The position numbers and the translations under genes are program-made. This document shows, piece after piece, positions 51,584 to 61,995 of a stretch of 64,000 bases of DNA (position 1 is the stretch's first letter; each line of letters opens with the position of its first letter). A model generated the notes under the pieces. That model had not been told where the DNA came from. It was given only the letters and a program-made list of their open reading frames with translations, and ran no database searches. Location: the NCBI GenBank assembly GCA_037043235.1, contig JAWRVZ010000245.1:1-64000 (forward strand). The letters are read 5' to 3'. This stretch comes from Rhodeus uyekii (lineage: Eukaryota; Chordata; Actinopteri; Cypriniformes; Acheilognathidae).

Positions 51584-54500
51584 TGTGTGCCGGGTCCCTG
51601 CTATGATAACAGTGACTTTATCAAATGTTTACAGAACAAGCGGGAACCCAGTGTGCCTGTTGCTTTCGCTATTTCAGTTTTATTACGTGATAGAAAGCCA
51701 AAGGCCTTCTCAAACCGTTTGGCAAACCCACTTAATCTGTTGCATATTACACGCCAAACTAAGATTACTGTAGAGACAGAAAGTAAGACTGTTAAGTTAG
51801 CACTTTTAAACATCCGTTCACTTAAAAATAAATCACTTCTAGTCAATGATTTAATAACCACAAACAATCTAGATTTTATGCTTCTAAATGAAACATGGCT
51901 TGAAGACAGTTGCAGTTCAACAATCCTGAATGAAACAGCCCCTCCCAACTTTACTTTTATGAGTGTCTGCAGAGCTGTTAGGAGAGGTGGAGGTGAAGCT
52001 GCTCTATTTAAAGATGTCTATCAATGCAAGCAAGTGTCATTTGGTGATTACTTGTCTTTTGAATATTTGGGTATTGTGATAAAAGGTGCTCCTCGCATTC
52101 TACTTTTAGTCATTTACAGGCCTCCAAAATACTCTCCAGCCTTTGTGGAGGACTTTACAGAACTGTTATCAGCAACTTCCTCAGAGTTTGACTGTCTTGC
52201 TATTACTGGGGACTTTAACATCCACATAGAAAATGCAGAATCCAAAATGGCAAAAGAAATTCTAACAGTTTTGAATACTTTTGATCTGACTCAGCATGTA
52301 CATAGACCCACACACAATCGAGGACATACACTAGATTTAATTATCAGTAAGGGTCTAAACATCTCATCCATTGTCATTAAGGATGTAGCTCTATCAGATC
52401 ATTTCTGTATTTTCTTTGATATATTGATCTCTCCGACTGTTGAAGCTAGATCTATCTCGGTCAAAAAGCGATGCTTAAATGAGAATACTAGTGCTCTGTT
52501 TATGAAGGCTATATCTTTAACACCAAGCATATCTGCAGACTCTGTTGATTTTCTTCTTGATTCTTTTAACTCAAAAGTTCAGAATGTTATTGATAACATT
52601 GCTCCTGTGAAAGTCAGGAAGAAGAGTGGCAGACAAAAATCACCCTGGAGGAACTCAACAGCAGTGCAAAATATGAAAAGACAATGCAGAAAAGCTGAGC
52701 GCATGTGGCGAAAGACAAATCTTGAAATCCACTATAACATCTATAAAGATAACCTTCATGCTTTCAATGTGGAACTAGGCAAAGCTAGACAGACCTTCTT
52801 CTCAAATATTATAAACAGAAACTTAAACAACACCCGCACTCTTTTTGCTACTGTAGAGAGACTAACAAATCCCCCAAGTCAGATTCCCAGTGAAATGCTC
52901 TCAGACAGCAAATGCTGTGAGTTTGCTTCCTTCTTCTCTGAGAAAATAAATAATATCAAAAAGGCGATCAGCACAACCTTGAGCTGCACTGGGGTAAAAC
53001 AGATCAGACCACAATCTCAGAAAGTAGCTATTATGTCTGTTTTCGAAGCAATTGATGGTAAAATTTTGGAAGAAACAGTACAGCACCTTAAAACATCAAC
53101 TTGCGCCCTTGACATACTTCCCACATCTTTTTTCAAAAGCGTGTTTAACTGTTTAGAAGCAGATATCCTAGAAGTGGTAAATGCCTCACTTCTTTCTGGG
53201 ACTTTTCCAAATTCCCTAAAAACTGCAGTTGTTAAGCCCCTTCTGAAAAAGAGCAATCTGGATAACATCATATTGAGCAATTACAGACCAATCTCAAATC
53301 TACCTTTCATTGGCAAGATCATTGAAAAAGTTGTTTTCAATCAGCTGAACAAGTTCTTAAGCTTGAATGGATACTTTGACAACTTTCAGTCTGGTTTCCG
53401 ACCACATCACAGCACAGAGACAGCACTCATAAAGATAATAAATGATATTCGACTTAACACAGATTCAGGTAAATTATCAGTGCTGGTTTTACTCGACCTC
53501 AGTGCTGCGTTTGACACCATAGATCACAACATTCTCCTTGACAGGCTGGAAAACTGGGTTGGGCTTTCTGAGATGGTTCTTAAATGGTTCAGGTCATACT
53601 TAGAAGGGAGAGGTTATTATGTGAGTATCGGTGACCATAAGTCTGAGTGGACATCCATGACATGCGGAGTCCCTCAAGGTTCAATACTTGCACCCCTCCT
53701 GTTCAACTTATATATGCTGCCACTGAGCCAAATAATGAGAAAGAACCAAATTGCATATCACAGCTATGCAGATGACACCCAGATTTACCTCGCGTTATCA
53801 CCTAATGATTACAGCCCCATTGACTCCCTGTGTCAATGCATTGATGAAATTAAAAACTGGATGTGCCTAAACTTCCTTCAGTTAAACAAAGACAAAACTG
53901 AAGTCATTGCATTTGGAAACAAAGATGAAGTTCTCAAAGTGAACGCATACCTTCACTCTAGGGGTCAAACAACTAAAAATCAGGTCAGGAATCTTGGTGT
54001 GATTTTGGAGTCAGACCTGAGTTTCAGTAGCCATGTAAAAACAATAACTAAATCAGCATATTATCATCTCAAAAATATTGCAAGAATTAGATGCTTTGTC
54101 TCCAATCAAGACTTAGAGAAACTTGTTCATGCTTTCATCACCAGCAGGGTGGATTATTGTAATGGGCTCCTCACCGGCCTTCCCAAAAAGACCATAAGAC
54201 AGCTGCAGCTCGTACAGAATGCTGCTGCCAGGATTCTGAGCAGAACCAGAAAATATGAACACATCACACCAGTCCTTAGGTCCTTGCACTGGCTTCCAGT
54301 TAAATTTAGAATTAATTTTAAAGTACTGTTACTTGTTTATAAATCACTCAATGGCCTAGGACCTCAATACATTGCAGATATGCTCATAGAATATAAACCT
54401 AACAGATCACTAAGATCATCAGGATCAAGTCACTTAGTAATACCCAGGGTTCACTCAAAGCAAGGAGAGTCTGCTTTTAGCTGTTACGCCAGCCGCAGCT

Positions 54501-54598
54501 GGAACCAGCTTCCAGAAGAGATCAGGTGTGCTCCAACAGTAGCCACATTCAAATCAAGACTCAAAACACATCTTTTTACCTATGCATTTGCAGATTGA
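51584..54598 (+). CDS. LINE copy 2 ORF2: APE-type endonuclease and reverse transcriptase
   Basis: Continues directly after the ORF1 UGA in the same frame; the first in-frame AUG is inside the endonuclease domain. The endonuclease motifs are complete: LLNIRSLKNK, LLNETWLED, TGDFNIHIE, LSDHF. RT: NYRPISNLPF, DLSAAFDTIDH (A), GVPQGSILAPLLF (B), YADDTQIYL (C), and VRNLGVILESD. The C-terminal block RILSRTRKYEHITPV, LHWLPVKFRINF and RLKTHLFTYAFAD ends the protein, about 1004 residues. The enzyme nicks target DNA and primes cDNA synthesis on it. This copy is the best candidate for an active source in the window, expression permitting. Confidence 0.93.
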   Translation, partial: CVPGPCYDNSDFIKCLQNKREPSVPVAFAISVLLRDRKPKAFSNRLANPLNLLHITRQTKITVETESKTVKLALLNIRSLKNKSLLVNDLITTNNLDFMLLNETWLEDSCSSTILNETAPPNFTFMSVCRAVRRGGGEAALFKDVYQCKQVSFGDYLSFEYLGIVIKGAPRILLLVIYRPPKYSPAFVEDFTELLSATSSEFDCLAITGDFNIHIENAESKMAKEILTVLNTFDLTQHVHRPTHNRGHTLDLIISKGLNISSIVIKDVALSDHFCIFFDILISPTVEARSISVKKRCLNENTSALFMKAISLTPSISADSVDFLLDSFNSKVQNVIDNIAPVKVRKKSGRQKSPWRNSTAVQNMKRQCRKAERMWRKTNLEIHYNIYKDNLHAFNVELGKARQTFFSNIINRNLNNTRTLFATVERLTNPPSQIPSEMLSDSKCCEFASFFSEKINNIKKAISTTLSCTGVKQIRPQSQKVAIMSVFEAIDGKILEETVQHLKTSTCALDILPTSFFKSVFNCLEADILEVVNASLLSGTFPNSLKTAVVKPLLKKSNLDNIILSNYRPISNLPFIGKIIEKVVFNQLNKFLSLNGYFDNFQSGFRPHHSTETALIKIINDIRLNTDSGKLSVLVLLDLSAAFDTIDHNILLDRLENWVGLSEMVLKWFRSYLEGRGYYVSIGDHKSEWTSMTCGVPQGSILAPLLFNLYMLPLSQIMRKNQIAYHSYADDTQIYLALSPNDYSPIDSLCQCIDEIKNWMCLNFLQLNKDKTEVIAFGNKDEVLKVNAYLHSRGQTTKNQVRNLGVILESDLSFSSHVKTITKSAYYHLKNIARIRCFVSNQDLEKLVHAFITSRVDYCNGLLTGLPKKTIRQLQLVQNAAARILSRTRKYEHITPVLRSLHWLPVKFRINFKVLLLVYKSLNGLGPQYIADMLIEYKPNRSLRSSGSSHLVIPRVHSKQGESAFSCYASRSWNQLPEEIRCAPTVATFKSRLKTHLFTYAFAD

Positions 54599-54770
54599 GC
54601 ACTGTGCTATGTCCGAACTGTTTGCATTTTATTTTATACGTATTATCTTTTTATTCTTTTAATCATTTTTAATGTTTTACTTTTATCATTCTTCTTTATG
54701 TAAAGCACTTTGAATTACCATTGTGTATGAAATGTGCTATACAAATAAACTTGCCTTGCCTTGCCTTGCC

Positions 54771-54977
54771 TTGTTATTTTTACCATGCCTTATACATACC
54801 ATGCCAAGATCAACTCATGCCATGCCTTGTTTATTGTTTGTATCATGCTGTCTGTTTCATGTTTGGACTGATCTCTTGTTGCTGACCTCACGCCTGGAAC
54901 ATGGTTTCTGATCTGGATTGTCCCAAAAAATAAACTGCACTTGGATTCTACTCGGCTTAACGCCTCCTGTCATTACA
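54771..54977 (+). repeat. LTR-like sequence, 3' part
   Basis: Contains CCAAAAAATAAACTGCACTT, a polyadenylation-signal context, and ends GCCTCCTGTCATTACA. Continuation of 49268-49748 across LINE copy 2. Confidence 0.55.
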
Positions 54978-55074
54978 ATTTCCTTGTGCCCTTTAAATTT
55001 GATATCAATTTCACAATTAATTTAAACCAAAGCCATGTCGAATTTTATTTTTGTTGCAAAGTATGTTATATAAC

Positions 55075-55300
55075 GTCTCAGGTTACGTATGTAACCATAG
55101 TTCCCTGAGAGGGAACGAGACGCTGCGTCTTTCGATCGCTTTGGGGAATACTTGGACACTGTCTCGCGAAGCACAATATGTAAACTTCCGTCGACCGAGT
55201 GTGAGTGACGGTCACAGGTCGGTGACGTCACGAACCAGGTCATAAAGGGGCGCCAGAACCCAGAGGCAAATAGCTTAGAGGTGTCTGAGCAAACGACACC
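55075..55300 (-). repeat. DIRS D right inverted terminal repeat
   Basis: GTCTCAGGTTACGTATGTAA at the outer end, then ATCGCTTTGGGGAATACTTG, GACCGAGTGTGAGTGACGG and CATAAAGGGGCGCCAGAACC. The last three are found reverse-complemented at 59820-59970. Confidence 0.9.
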
Positions 55301-55310
55301 AAAGGCCAAA

Positions 55311-55413
55311 GACGCAGCGTCTCGTTCCCTCTCAGGGAACTATGGTTACATACGTAACCTGAGACGTTCCCTTTCAAGGGAACTCGCGCTGCGTCTTTCG
55401 ATCGCTTTGGGGA
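55311..55413 (-). repeat. DIRS D internal complementary region
   Basis: 55311-55365 is the inverted copy of the right terminus (55075-55130) and 55366-55413 is the complement-orientation match to the left terminus (59946-59993). They abut at GAGAC/GTTCC, as in DIRS A. Confidence 0.92.
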
Positions 55414-55504
55414 ACGATATACCAACGCCACCTCAGTGACGAAGGCCGACGAGTGTCTCGTAGCTCACTACGAGAGGACCCGAGTTCCCGGAGCGGAGTT
55501 GAGG

Positions 55505-56560
55505 TCAAGCTGGTAAAACCTCAGAAAGGTATGCGGGGGAAGACCACCCCGCCGCATCACAAACATCAGATAAAGACACACCTGATATAAGGGCCTTGGA
55601 GGCAGCCTCGCTCCTAGAGGAGTGGGCACGGACCCTTAGAGGCGAAGGGGATCCGGCCAACTCGCAAGCCAGGGTGATAGCCTTGACTATCCACCTGCTT
55701 AAAGTAGGTTTGGATGCTGGGGCCCCACTAGGGGTCCCAAAGCAAACAAACAATTGGTCTGACTCATGCCAAGGGCAGACCTGTGGACATAAGTGTCCAG
55801 TGCTCGCACTGGACAGACCTTGTTTTTAAAACCTTGGTCCTGGTCACCAAAAAGGGGGGGAAGGCAGAAGGCCTGCAGTACAATAGACCTGACCACATGA
55901 GTGGGCACTTGAGCACGTAGCCTGGCCTGGGATGAAGGAAGACTTTCACCATCCCAGGCGCAAACTCAAGGCAAGAGGGAGCTACGGAGAGCACCTGTAG
56001 ACCCCCAACTCTTTTTAGCGATGTTATAGCTAATAAGAATAATGTCTTTAAAGTGAGGAACTTTAGGGGAACCTCATCCAAAGGTTCAAAAGGTACATGG
56101 GACAACCCCTGGAGTACCAGGGAAAAGTCCCAGGTAGGAACCTTGGTCTGTACTGCAAGCCTCAGCCTAATAGTACCACGGAGGAAGCGTGTGACGAGGG
56201 GGTCCCTGCCAATGGACATGCCACCCAGAGGTACATGGTAAGCAGCCACGTAGACCTTCAGGGTGGACGGGGACAGCCCTGCAGTGAATTTATCCTGCAG
56301 GAACTCCAGCACTTTGCCAATGTGACAGGTAACTGGGTTCACCTGCTTTTCGCTACACCAAGAAGTGAAGAGTCTCCACTTCAGGGCATACAGCTTCTTC
56401 GTGAAGGGAGCTCTGGAGTGGAGGATGGTCTCAACAACCTCAGTTGAGAGACCAGAATCTATGAGCTGGGCCTCCTCAGAGGCCAAGCCCACAGTTCCCA
56501 CAGTTCTGGGCAGGGGTGACGCATCAAGCCCGCTGCCTGGGACAGAAAGTCCTCCCTGGG
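55505..56560 (-). pseudogene. DIRS D tyrosine recombinase, frameshifted before the catalytic Tyr
   Basis: N-terminal domain: GLASEEAQLIDSGLSTEVVE, FTKKLYALKWRLFTSWCSE, GLSPSTLKVYVAA (a short in-frame loss follows). Catalytic domain: SLKRVGGLQVLSV (box I), then frames change near 55900 and 55760; RVRAHSSRSEAASKALISGV has an intact box II HxxR. One extra C in a C5 run near 55538 diverts the frame so the nucleophile, which in the neighbouring frame reads FLRFYQLDL, is not reached. Dead enzyme. Confidence 0.83.
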
Positions 56561-56599
56561 ATCTCCCAGGGGGCTCAGTCCAGAAGGGACACAAGATCC

Positions 56600-58085
56600 G
56601 CAAACACACTCTGCCCGGACACCATGGAGCAATTAGTGTGAGACAGACCTTGTCTCGGCGAACTCTCTCCAGAACTCCCAGGAGCAGAGCAATCGGGGAA
56701 AGGTGTACAGACATAGCCTCGGCCATGTCTGAACCATGGCACCCGGTCCGAGCAGGGCTGGGTGCAAGAGTGAAAACCACAGAGGGCAATGAGTCGATTC
56801 CTCGGACGCGAACAGGTCTACTTGTGCTCGGCCGAATCTCAACCAAATCTGCTCCACCACCTAGGGGTGGAGCCTCCAATCCCCGGGCCTCGGCCCCTGC
56901 CTCGACAGGACGTCTGCTCCCACATTCTAGGTAATAGGGATGTGAACTGCCCATAGATGGAGCAGTCTCCCTTAGGTCCAAAGGAGGATCTGCCGCGCTA
57001 GTTGTATAATGGTCGCGAGCATAAGCCTCCCTGATGATTTATATAGGAGACCACAGTGGTGCCGTCGGTCTGAGCAACCACATGGTGGCCCCTGAGGTCT
57101 GGGAGGAACGCCTGAAGCGCCCTCCAAGCAGCCATCATCTCTAGCAGGTTTATGTGCCAGGATAACTGGTGCTCATGACCTTCGGCGGAGCGGTCTCTCA
57201 AGGCCGCTCCCCCGCCCGTAAGAGATACATCCGTCGATAGTATTACGCGTCGACAAGGAGCTCCCAGTACGGGTCCATGAGACAGAAACCAGGATTCCTT
57301 CCGCACATCTAAGACACGTAAGCCTCGCCGCGTGACCTTGATAGTGTGGAAAGGGTTGCCCCTCGGGGAAAACCCTCTGGTTCTGAGCCACCATTGTAGC
57401 GACCTCGTGCAGCAGCCCGAGCGGGGTAATGCAGGAAGCTGCTGCCTGAGAACCAGCACTCGCTGAAAGTGCTTTACAGTGAGTGGCTGGCCTAGTAAAC
57501 TCTTTGACGGCTAACAGGATGGAATCGATGCGCACGGGGAAAAACCGTGCAGACATCATAACCGAAACCCAACAACGCCGAGGAAGGTGGTCCTCTGGAG
57601 AAGAGAGAGCACACTCTTCTTTGCGTTTAGCCTCAACCCCAACACATTAAAGAGCGCGGGAACAACATCTCAATGTTGAACCGCTAGCTGTAACGACTGG
57701 GTAGAAAAGCCAGTCATCAATATAACGGAGAACTCTGATACATTGGAGGTGCAGCGGGTTTAGCGCTGCGACCATGCATATGATAAACGTGCGAGGTGAA
57801 AGAGCTAGGCCAAACGGAAGCACTCGATATTGGTAAGCCTTCCCCCCAAAGGCGAACCTGACGTACTTCCTGTGTTGTGGAAGGATGGAATGAAAATATG
57901 CGTCCTTCAGGTCGATTTGACAGACCAGTCCTCGGACCTGATCTGTCACGATCTAGTTCAAAGTCAACATTGATGACGAGTGATTTAGAAGGCGCAAATT
58001 TAGGATGGGCCGCAATCCTCCATCCCTCTTGAGGAACGATGAAGTAACGACTGTAAGCCTGACTTTCTGTCCGAGGGGGGTACAT
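56600..58085 (-). pseudogene. DIRS D reverse transcriptase-RNase H
   Basis: YSRYFIVPQEGWRIAAHP and DLKDAYFHSILPQHRKYVRF (motif A region, one residue short), YQYRVLPFGLALSPRTF (B), RVLRYIDDWLF (C) in 57647-58085 across several frames. RNase H: VILSTDVSLTGGGAALRD, where Ala to Val and Trp to Gly changes are seen against A, and QTDGTTVVSYINHQGG. A linker with QVDLFASEESTHCPLWFSLL (56780-56830), absent from A, joins to the recombinase. Confidence 0.8.
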
Positions 58086-58813
58086 ATTTTATGGCCCCTT
58101 GCCTCAACAGAGTGTCTACTTCTTGTTCCGTGACCAGAGCCTGCTCAGGGTTCACCATGGTGGATAGAACCCTGCTAAAGGAAATAATATATATATATTG
58201 CAGGACCCAATGAGAAACTTCTGGTAGGCATGAGATGCGACCAGAAATTCTAATGAGGGAACCAGCCTCTCAAGGCTGGCCTCTGGTGCTTGAGTGGCAG
58301 ACGCTCCAGGGCCCGGTTTTCAGGGGAACGCCTGGAGTGAATGCTCTAGGACCCTCCTTGGAGGGGGCGATCTCCTCAGAGCAACCAGACTCAGGGGTGG
58401 CAGCTGAGGAGGGACGCCTGTGCGAGGTCTGGCACCTTAGCGCCAGGACCTCTTTGATGTAGCCTTCTTGGCGAGGATGACGGTCCTCAGATCCGTCCTC
58501 CTGCCAGAGGGTTGAGGCTGGGAGTGCCGGCCCGACCCCCCGGGTTTCTGGAGGGGTTAGCGGGTTGTGACGCTCTGCCTCAGAGCGGCCCATTGTGAGG
58601 AGCTCTGGGGCTGTGGCTGGCTCACAGCCCCTAATTTGAGAGCAACGAGGCAGCAGCACACTGAACGCCACCTGCTGCTAGCAACCTCCTAGAACTTATC
58701 GACGACCGTCTCAACAGTGTCGCCGAAAAAGCCCAGAAGACGAGAGAGGGGCGTCCAGTAGGAACTTATTTCCTTATCTTTAAAGGTTTGAGCCACAGAT
58801 GCCTCTTTTATAA

Positions 58814-58861
<48 letters not shown>

Positions 58862-59814
58862 AACACACACATATAGATAGATTCATATAATATTAAATTA
58901 TATGTATATTTATGCTCTCATCGAGGTCCCCCAGTAACCCTGCTTTCCTCTTTACATTTCACTGACAGCTGTATATTGTATGTAACTGTGTATGTGAAAT
59001 AAAATTCTTGAATTTTATATGCTTGACTGCCCACGAGAATGGAAATAATCCTCACGGGTTTATAGAGCAGTGTAGGGTTTTTTATGTTTTATTTTTTGCA
59101 TCAATACTGAATGAGATTGCAAGCGCCTCCTCAGTCTCAGGATCGATCATTTTATATATCGCGGGGGGTGACTCGCGCTAACAGGATGCGTTCATCTAAT
59201 TATTTATTTTCTTAGATGGAACGCTTCTTTGCCGGCAATAAATAGTCAACATGGCGTGCGAGTCACTTCCTCGAAAAACTCCTCATACTGGAGAGAAAAG
59301 TGGCGAATATTCTCTCATCATTAAATGCTGACAATGTCAAAACTCCTCAGAGGCAGATCATTGCAGTATGTGTGCCCATATGCAACAGCCCTCGGGCTGC
59401 ACGGGCAATGGATCTGCCGCGAAAGGGCTGAGATAAAGCAGCGCTCGTCTCACACCCCGCCGTCTGATCCATTCGCGAATCCCAGGACCCAGATCACCAC
59501 AGATCCTTGCTATAGCGGGATCTGAGTCCCGGGCAGCGCGAGCCTGGGCGGATTCAGAGCATCTGTAGCGGCTGGCTGGCTACAGTGAATACAGACAGCA
59601 CACTTATACGCTTGTCTGAGCATGCTCTGCTCCGACGCAGACACATAGTGAATGCGCGTTTCCCATGTAGTGAAAGCAGGAAGACGCGCAATACACAGAT
59701 GTTTGGTTCGCCATTTGAAAATTGGAGAGCCCTTTTCTTTTAAACTAGTCTAGGGAACTCAAACAACCAGCGCGACAACACAACACACTCTCACACTTGT
59801 GCTTGCGAAGACAA
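58086..59814 (-). pseudogene. DIRS D gag region, decayed and interrupted
   Basis: Scattered minus-strand similarity to gag of A and B: the DTVETVVDKF-like segment near 58720, and GACCTCGATGAG at 58917-58932. Between them lie a TA microsatellite (58816-58862) and a short insert ending in GTGAAATAAAATTCTTGAAT. From 59020 to 59800 only fragments of the N-terminal gag and leader are recognisable and no frame is open for long. Confidence 0.6.
58816..58862. repeat. (TA)n microsatellite
   Basis: Near-perfect TA run inside decayed DIRS D gag. Confidence 0.95.
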
Positions 59815-59993
59815 AACAAGCTATTTGCCTCTGGGTTCTGGCGCCCCTTTATGACCTGGTTCGTGACGTCACCGACCTGTGACCGTCACTCACACTCGGT
59901 CGACGGAAGTTTACATATTGTGCTTCGCGAGACAGTGTCCAAGTATTCCCCAAAGCGATCGAAAGACGCAGCGCGAGTTCCCTTGAAAGGGAA
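59815..59993 (-). repeat. DIRS D left inverted terminal repeat
   Basis: Plus strand reads CTGGCGCCCCTTTATGACCT, CCGTCACTCACACTCGGTCG, CAAAGCGATCGAAAGACGC and CGAGTTCCCTTGAAAGGGAA at the outer end. It is the inverted partner of 55075-55300. Confidence 0.9.
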
Positions 59994-60116
59994 ATACATT
60001 TATGAAATAATAAAATAATTTGTAAATGATTCAAATAATTTCAAAACGGTGTTTTGAGGTCAAACAGAATGTTTCTCCATCAGTTCAAGTTGTGGACAGT
60101 TTTCAATGAACCACAG

Positions 60117-60152
<36 letters not shown>

Positions 60153-60551
60153 AAAACAGAAGAATGCTTGATGAGCCCCATGAAAGCATCGGTCTTTTGA
60201 ATCTCCTCAGTGTTTGCTCAGCTCTCTGTAGGAACACTGAAGATGTGCTTGAACATTTTCCTACAGTCCATTCAGATGTGTATCATTCCTCCTGAGATAT
60301 GCTACTTGGAAATAATCCACAGATATGTCTGGTGTTGACCGCTGACTGTCTTCTACTCGAATAACATTTAAACATCACTTCAATCATTTTTGTAGGTTTA
60401 AGAAATATTTCTACTTACAGAACATGTATTTAGATAAAATTATTGTAAATGTATTTGAAATACCTCATTTGTTTGCACCAAGTTTGATAACCAGGACAGT
60501 AATTAGCATGCTTCTACAATGAAATTGTATGGGATTAAATTGTGCGCGTAC
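59994..60551. other. Non-coding stretch with (TTA)n microsatellite at 60118-60149
   Basis: AT-rich sequence. The trinucleotide run is clear. On the minus strand part of 60180-60350 could be a 3' exon or UTR belonging to the candidate exon upstream, but nothing proves it. Confidence 0.4.
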
Positions 60552-60687
60552 TTTGAGTATAACTGGAATCATTGATAGTTGAGAAGACTTCTCCAATCTT
60601 GTTGCAGTGCTTCACGCGAGCTGGAGGGATACAGTCACTAAGGAAAGTGGGCCACTCTGAATCACAGAAATCCTTGTCATATGACGT
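60552..60687 (-). CDS. Candidate internal exon of an unidentified host gene
   Basis: On the minus strand a pyrimidine tract ending TTTGTGTTCCAG (acceptor, AG at 60689-60688) precedes an open 136-nt segment reading TSYDKDFCDSEWPTFLSDCI and PPARVKHCNKIGEVF, ending at a GTACGC donor-like site (60551-60550). It has three cysteines and no transposon similarity that I recognise. The protein family is unknown to me. Single exon, so weak; the donor is not strong. It may be part of a small secreted or immune-type gene, but that is only a guess from the cysteine spacing. Confidence 0.4.
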
Positions 60688-61689
60688 CTGGAACACAAAG
60701 AGGAGAATAAAGACGAGAGCGAGATCATTTTGTAACTGGGGGAAAGAGCACAAAAAAACTCAACTATATATGGTAGACCTTACTTATTATTCCATTGTAC
60801 TAATAACACTTAACAGAAAGCATTATAAAATATGCCATACTGTGTGAGTTTATACACCCGTCATCTCACAATTATGACTTTGTCAGATTTACAAGTTTTT
60901 TGCAAACTTTTACAATTTCCTTTTTTTTCTTCCATAGTGGAATGCAAAACTAGACAGGAACATAATTATTTCTGCATTTCTGCAATATGAAGGAAAAATA
61001 ACCATGCAAACTTTAAATGTTTATTAGGAATGTAGTTTCTAGAATGAAAAGTGACCTTTATTTACATGAGAAAAGTTCATCAGACACAAATCTCTCATGT
61101 CTTCACCAATGGGGGTTCATGGTGGAGCAGAGCATGTGTAAAGCTGTGATTCTGGACAGGGTGCAGAGAGGGGCAGCAAACCGGTCTAGCCTGGTCTCAT
61201 CTGAAAAACCAGAGCCTGGGGACTTCAGGTGCCAAGCGCCGATGGGTTGGACATGCTGCAGTACACACAATTTATACACAACAGTTTAGGAAAGGTAACA
61301 AGAACTTAAGGCCAGGTCACATGCTTTCAGGTTTTTTAAGGGAGAAAGGCAACGAAACAATCTTTGATGCAGGATCACAATACTCTTTTCATGAATATAA
61401 TATCTCTCACTTATCTCGAGTCACGGTTAACTCGCCAATACCATTATGTCGATGTTTTAGAAGTGGATTGAAGATCCAGGTTGTTAAAAGACAGGACAAA
61501 GCCGAATTTGTTGAGAAAGCACATTAGGCAGGCAGAAGCAAGAAAGTAGAAGCACAATGTTATGATTGTTTACGCTGTGAGCGAAATTGTGTTTGCAATG
61601 TTGGAGAATACAATTAAAGGTTTGTATTTTATGTTGAGGTATAAAATATGTGGTATTTTATATTTTATGTATTAACCAAACTCCACTGT
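60688..61689. other. No recognisable gene
   Basis: Open frames at 61017-61289 and 61321-61527 have no domains or repeat ends. Mixed composition, unassigned. Confidence 0.35.
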
Positions 61690-61713
61690 ATATTAATGCC
61701 TGTTTTCTTCACT

Positions 61714-61995
61714 AGGCATTTGATCATTGAAACTATCCTGAATGTGCTAGTGAGGATTTTATTCAAGGACACCGATCCTCAGATCCCCAACTCTTTGCAT
61801 TTGGCTTCCTCTATTGAAATAACACCTGAAGGCCAAGTAGTGATGGACAACATGCAGGATCTCCCACAAACAATGTGTTTTCCCTTCTGTCTCATTTACT
61901 CATTAGACTTGAATTACTCGCAGTCAAAATGTAGTTATTGTTATTCATATGCTCACTACATTTTAGCAATTCATTCAAACTATAAAAAGGTTTAA
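61714..61995 (+). pseudogene. Fragment resembling the C-terminal domain of a teleost SAM-domain-associated protein family
   Basis: After a splice-acceptor-like CTGTTTTCTTCACTAG the frame reads FKDTDPQIPNSLHLAS, IEITPEGQVVMDNMQDLPQ and FCLIYSLDLNYSQSK. The pattern of an I-x-x-x-G-x-V-V-x-(D/E) strand, a D-L-P-Q turn and L-I-Y-x-L-x-L-x-Y resembles, from memory, the C-terminal region of an expanded set of uncharacterised fish proteins that often carry sterile alpha motifs. The usual continuation (N-T-F-E) is missing. I treat it as a decayed fragment; a database search would be decisive. Confidence 0.4.

Larger units (their letters stand above)
49749..54770 (+). mobile_element. Full-length L2/CR1-type LINE copy 2, apparently intact
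   Basis: Begins CCTGCTTTGCTACTGTTCGG at the same point as copy 1 and ends (TTGCC)4. TTGTT at 49744-49748 and 54771-54775 is a plausible 5-bp target duplication. Both ORFs are open and retain all catalytic residues checked. Differences from copy 1 are few, and the length differences within the ORFs are multiples of three. Confidence 0.93.
55075..59993 (-). mobile_element. DIRS-type element D, both ITRs and ICR present
   Basis: Minus-strand order: left ITR (59993-59815), gag (decayed), RT-RNase H, tyrosine recombinase, ICR, right ITR (55300-55075). It is a different subfamily from A and B: the terminal blocks read CTTTCGATCGCTTTGGGGAA instead of AAAGCGCTAGGGGAA. Gag and other parts are frame-broken and a TA microsatellite interrupts gag. 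Confidence 0.9.
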
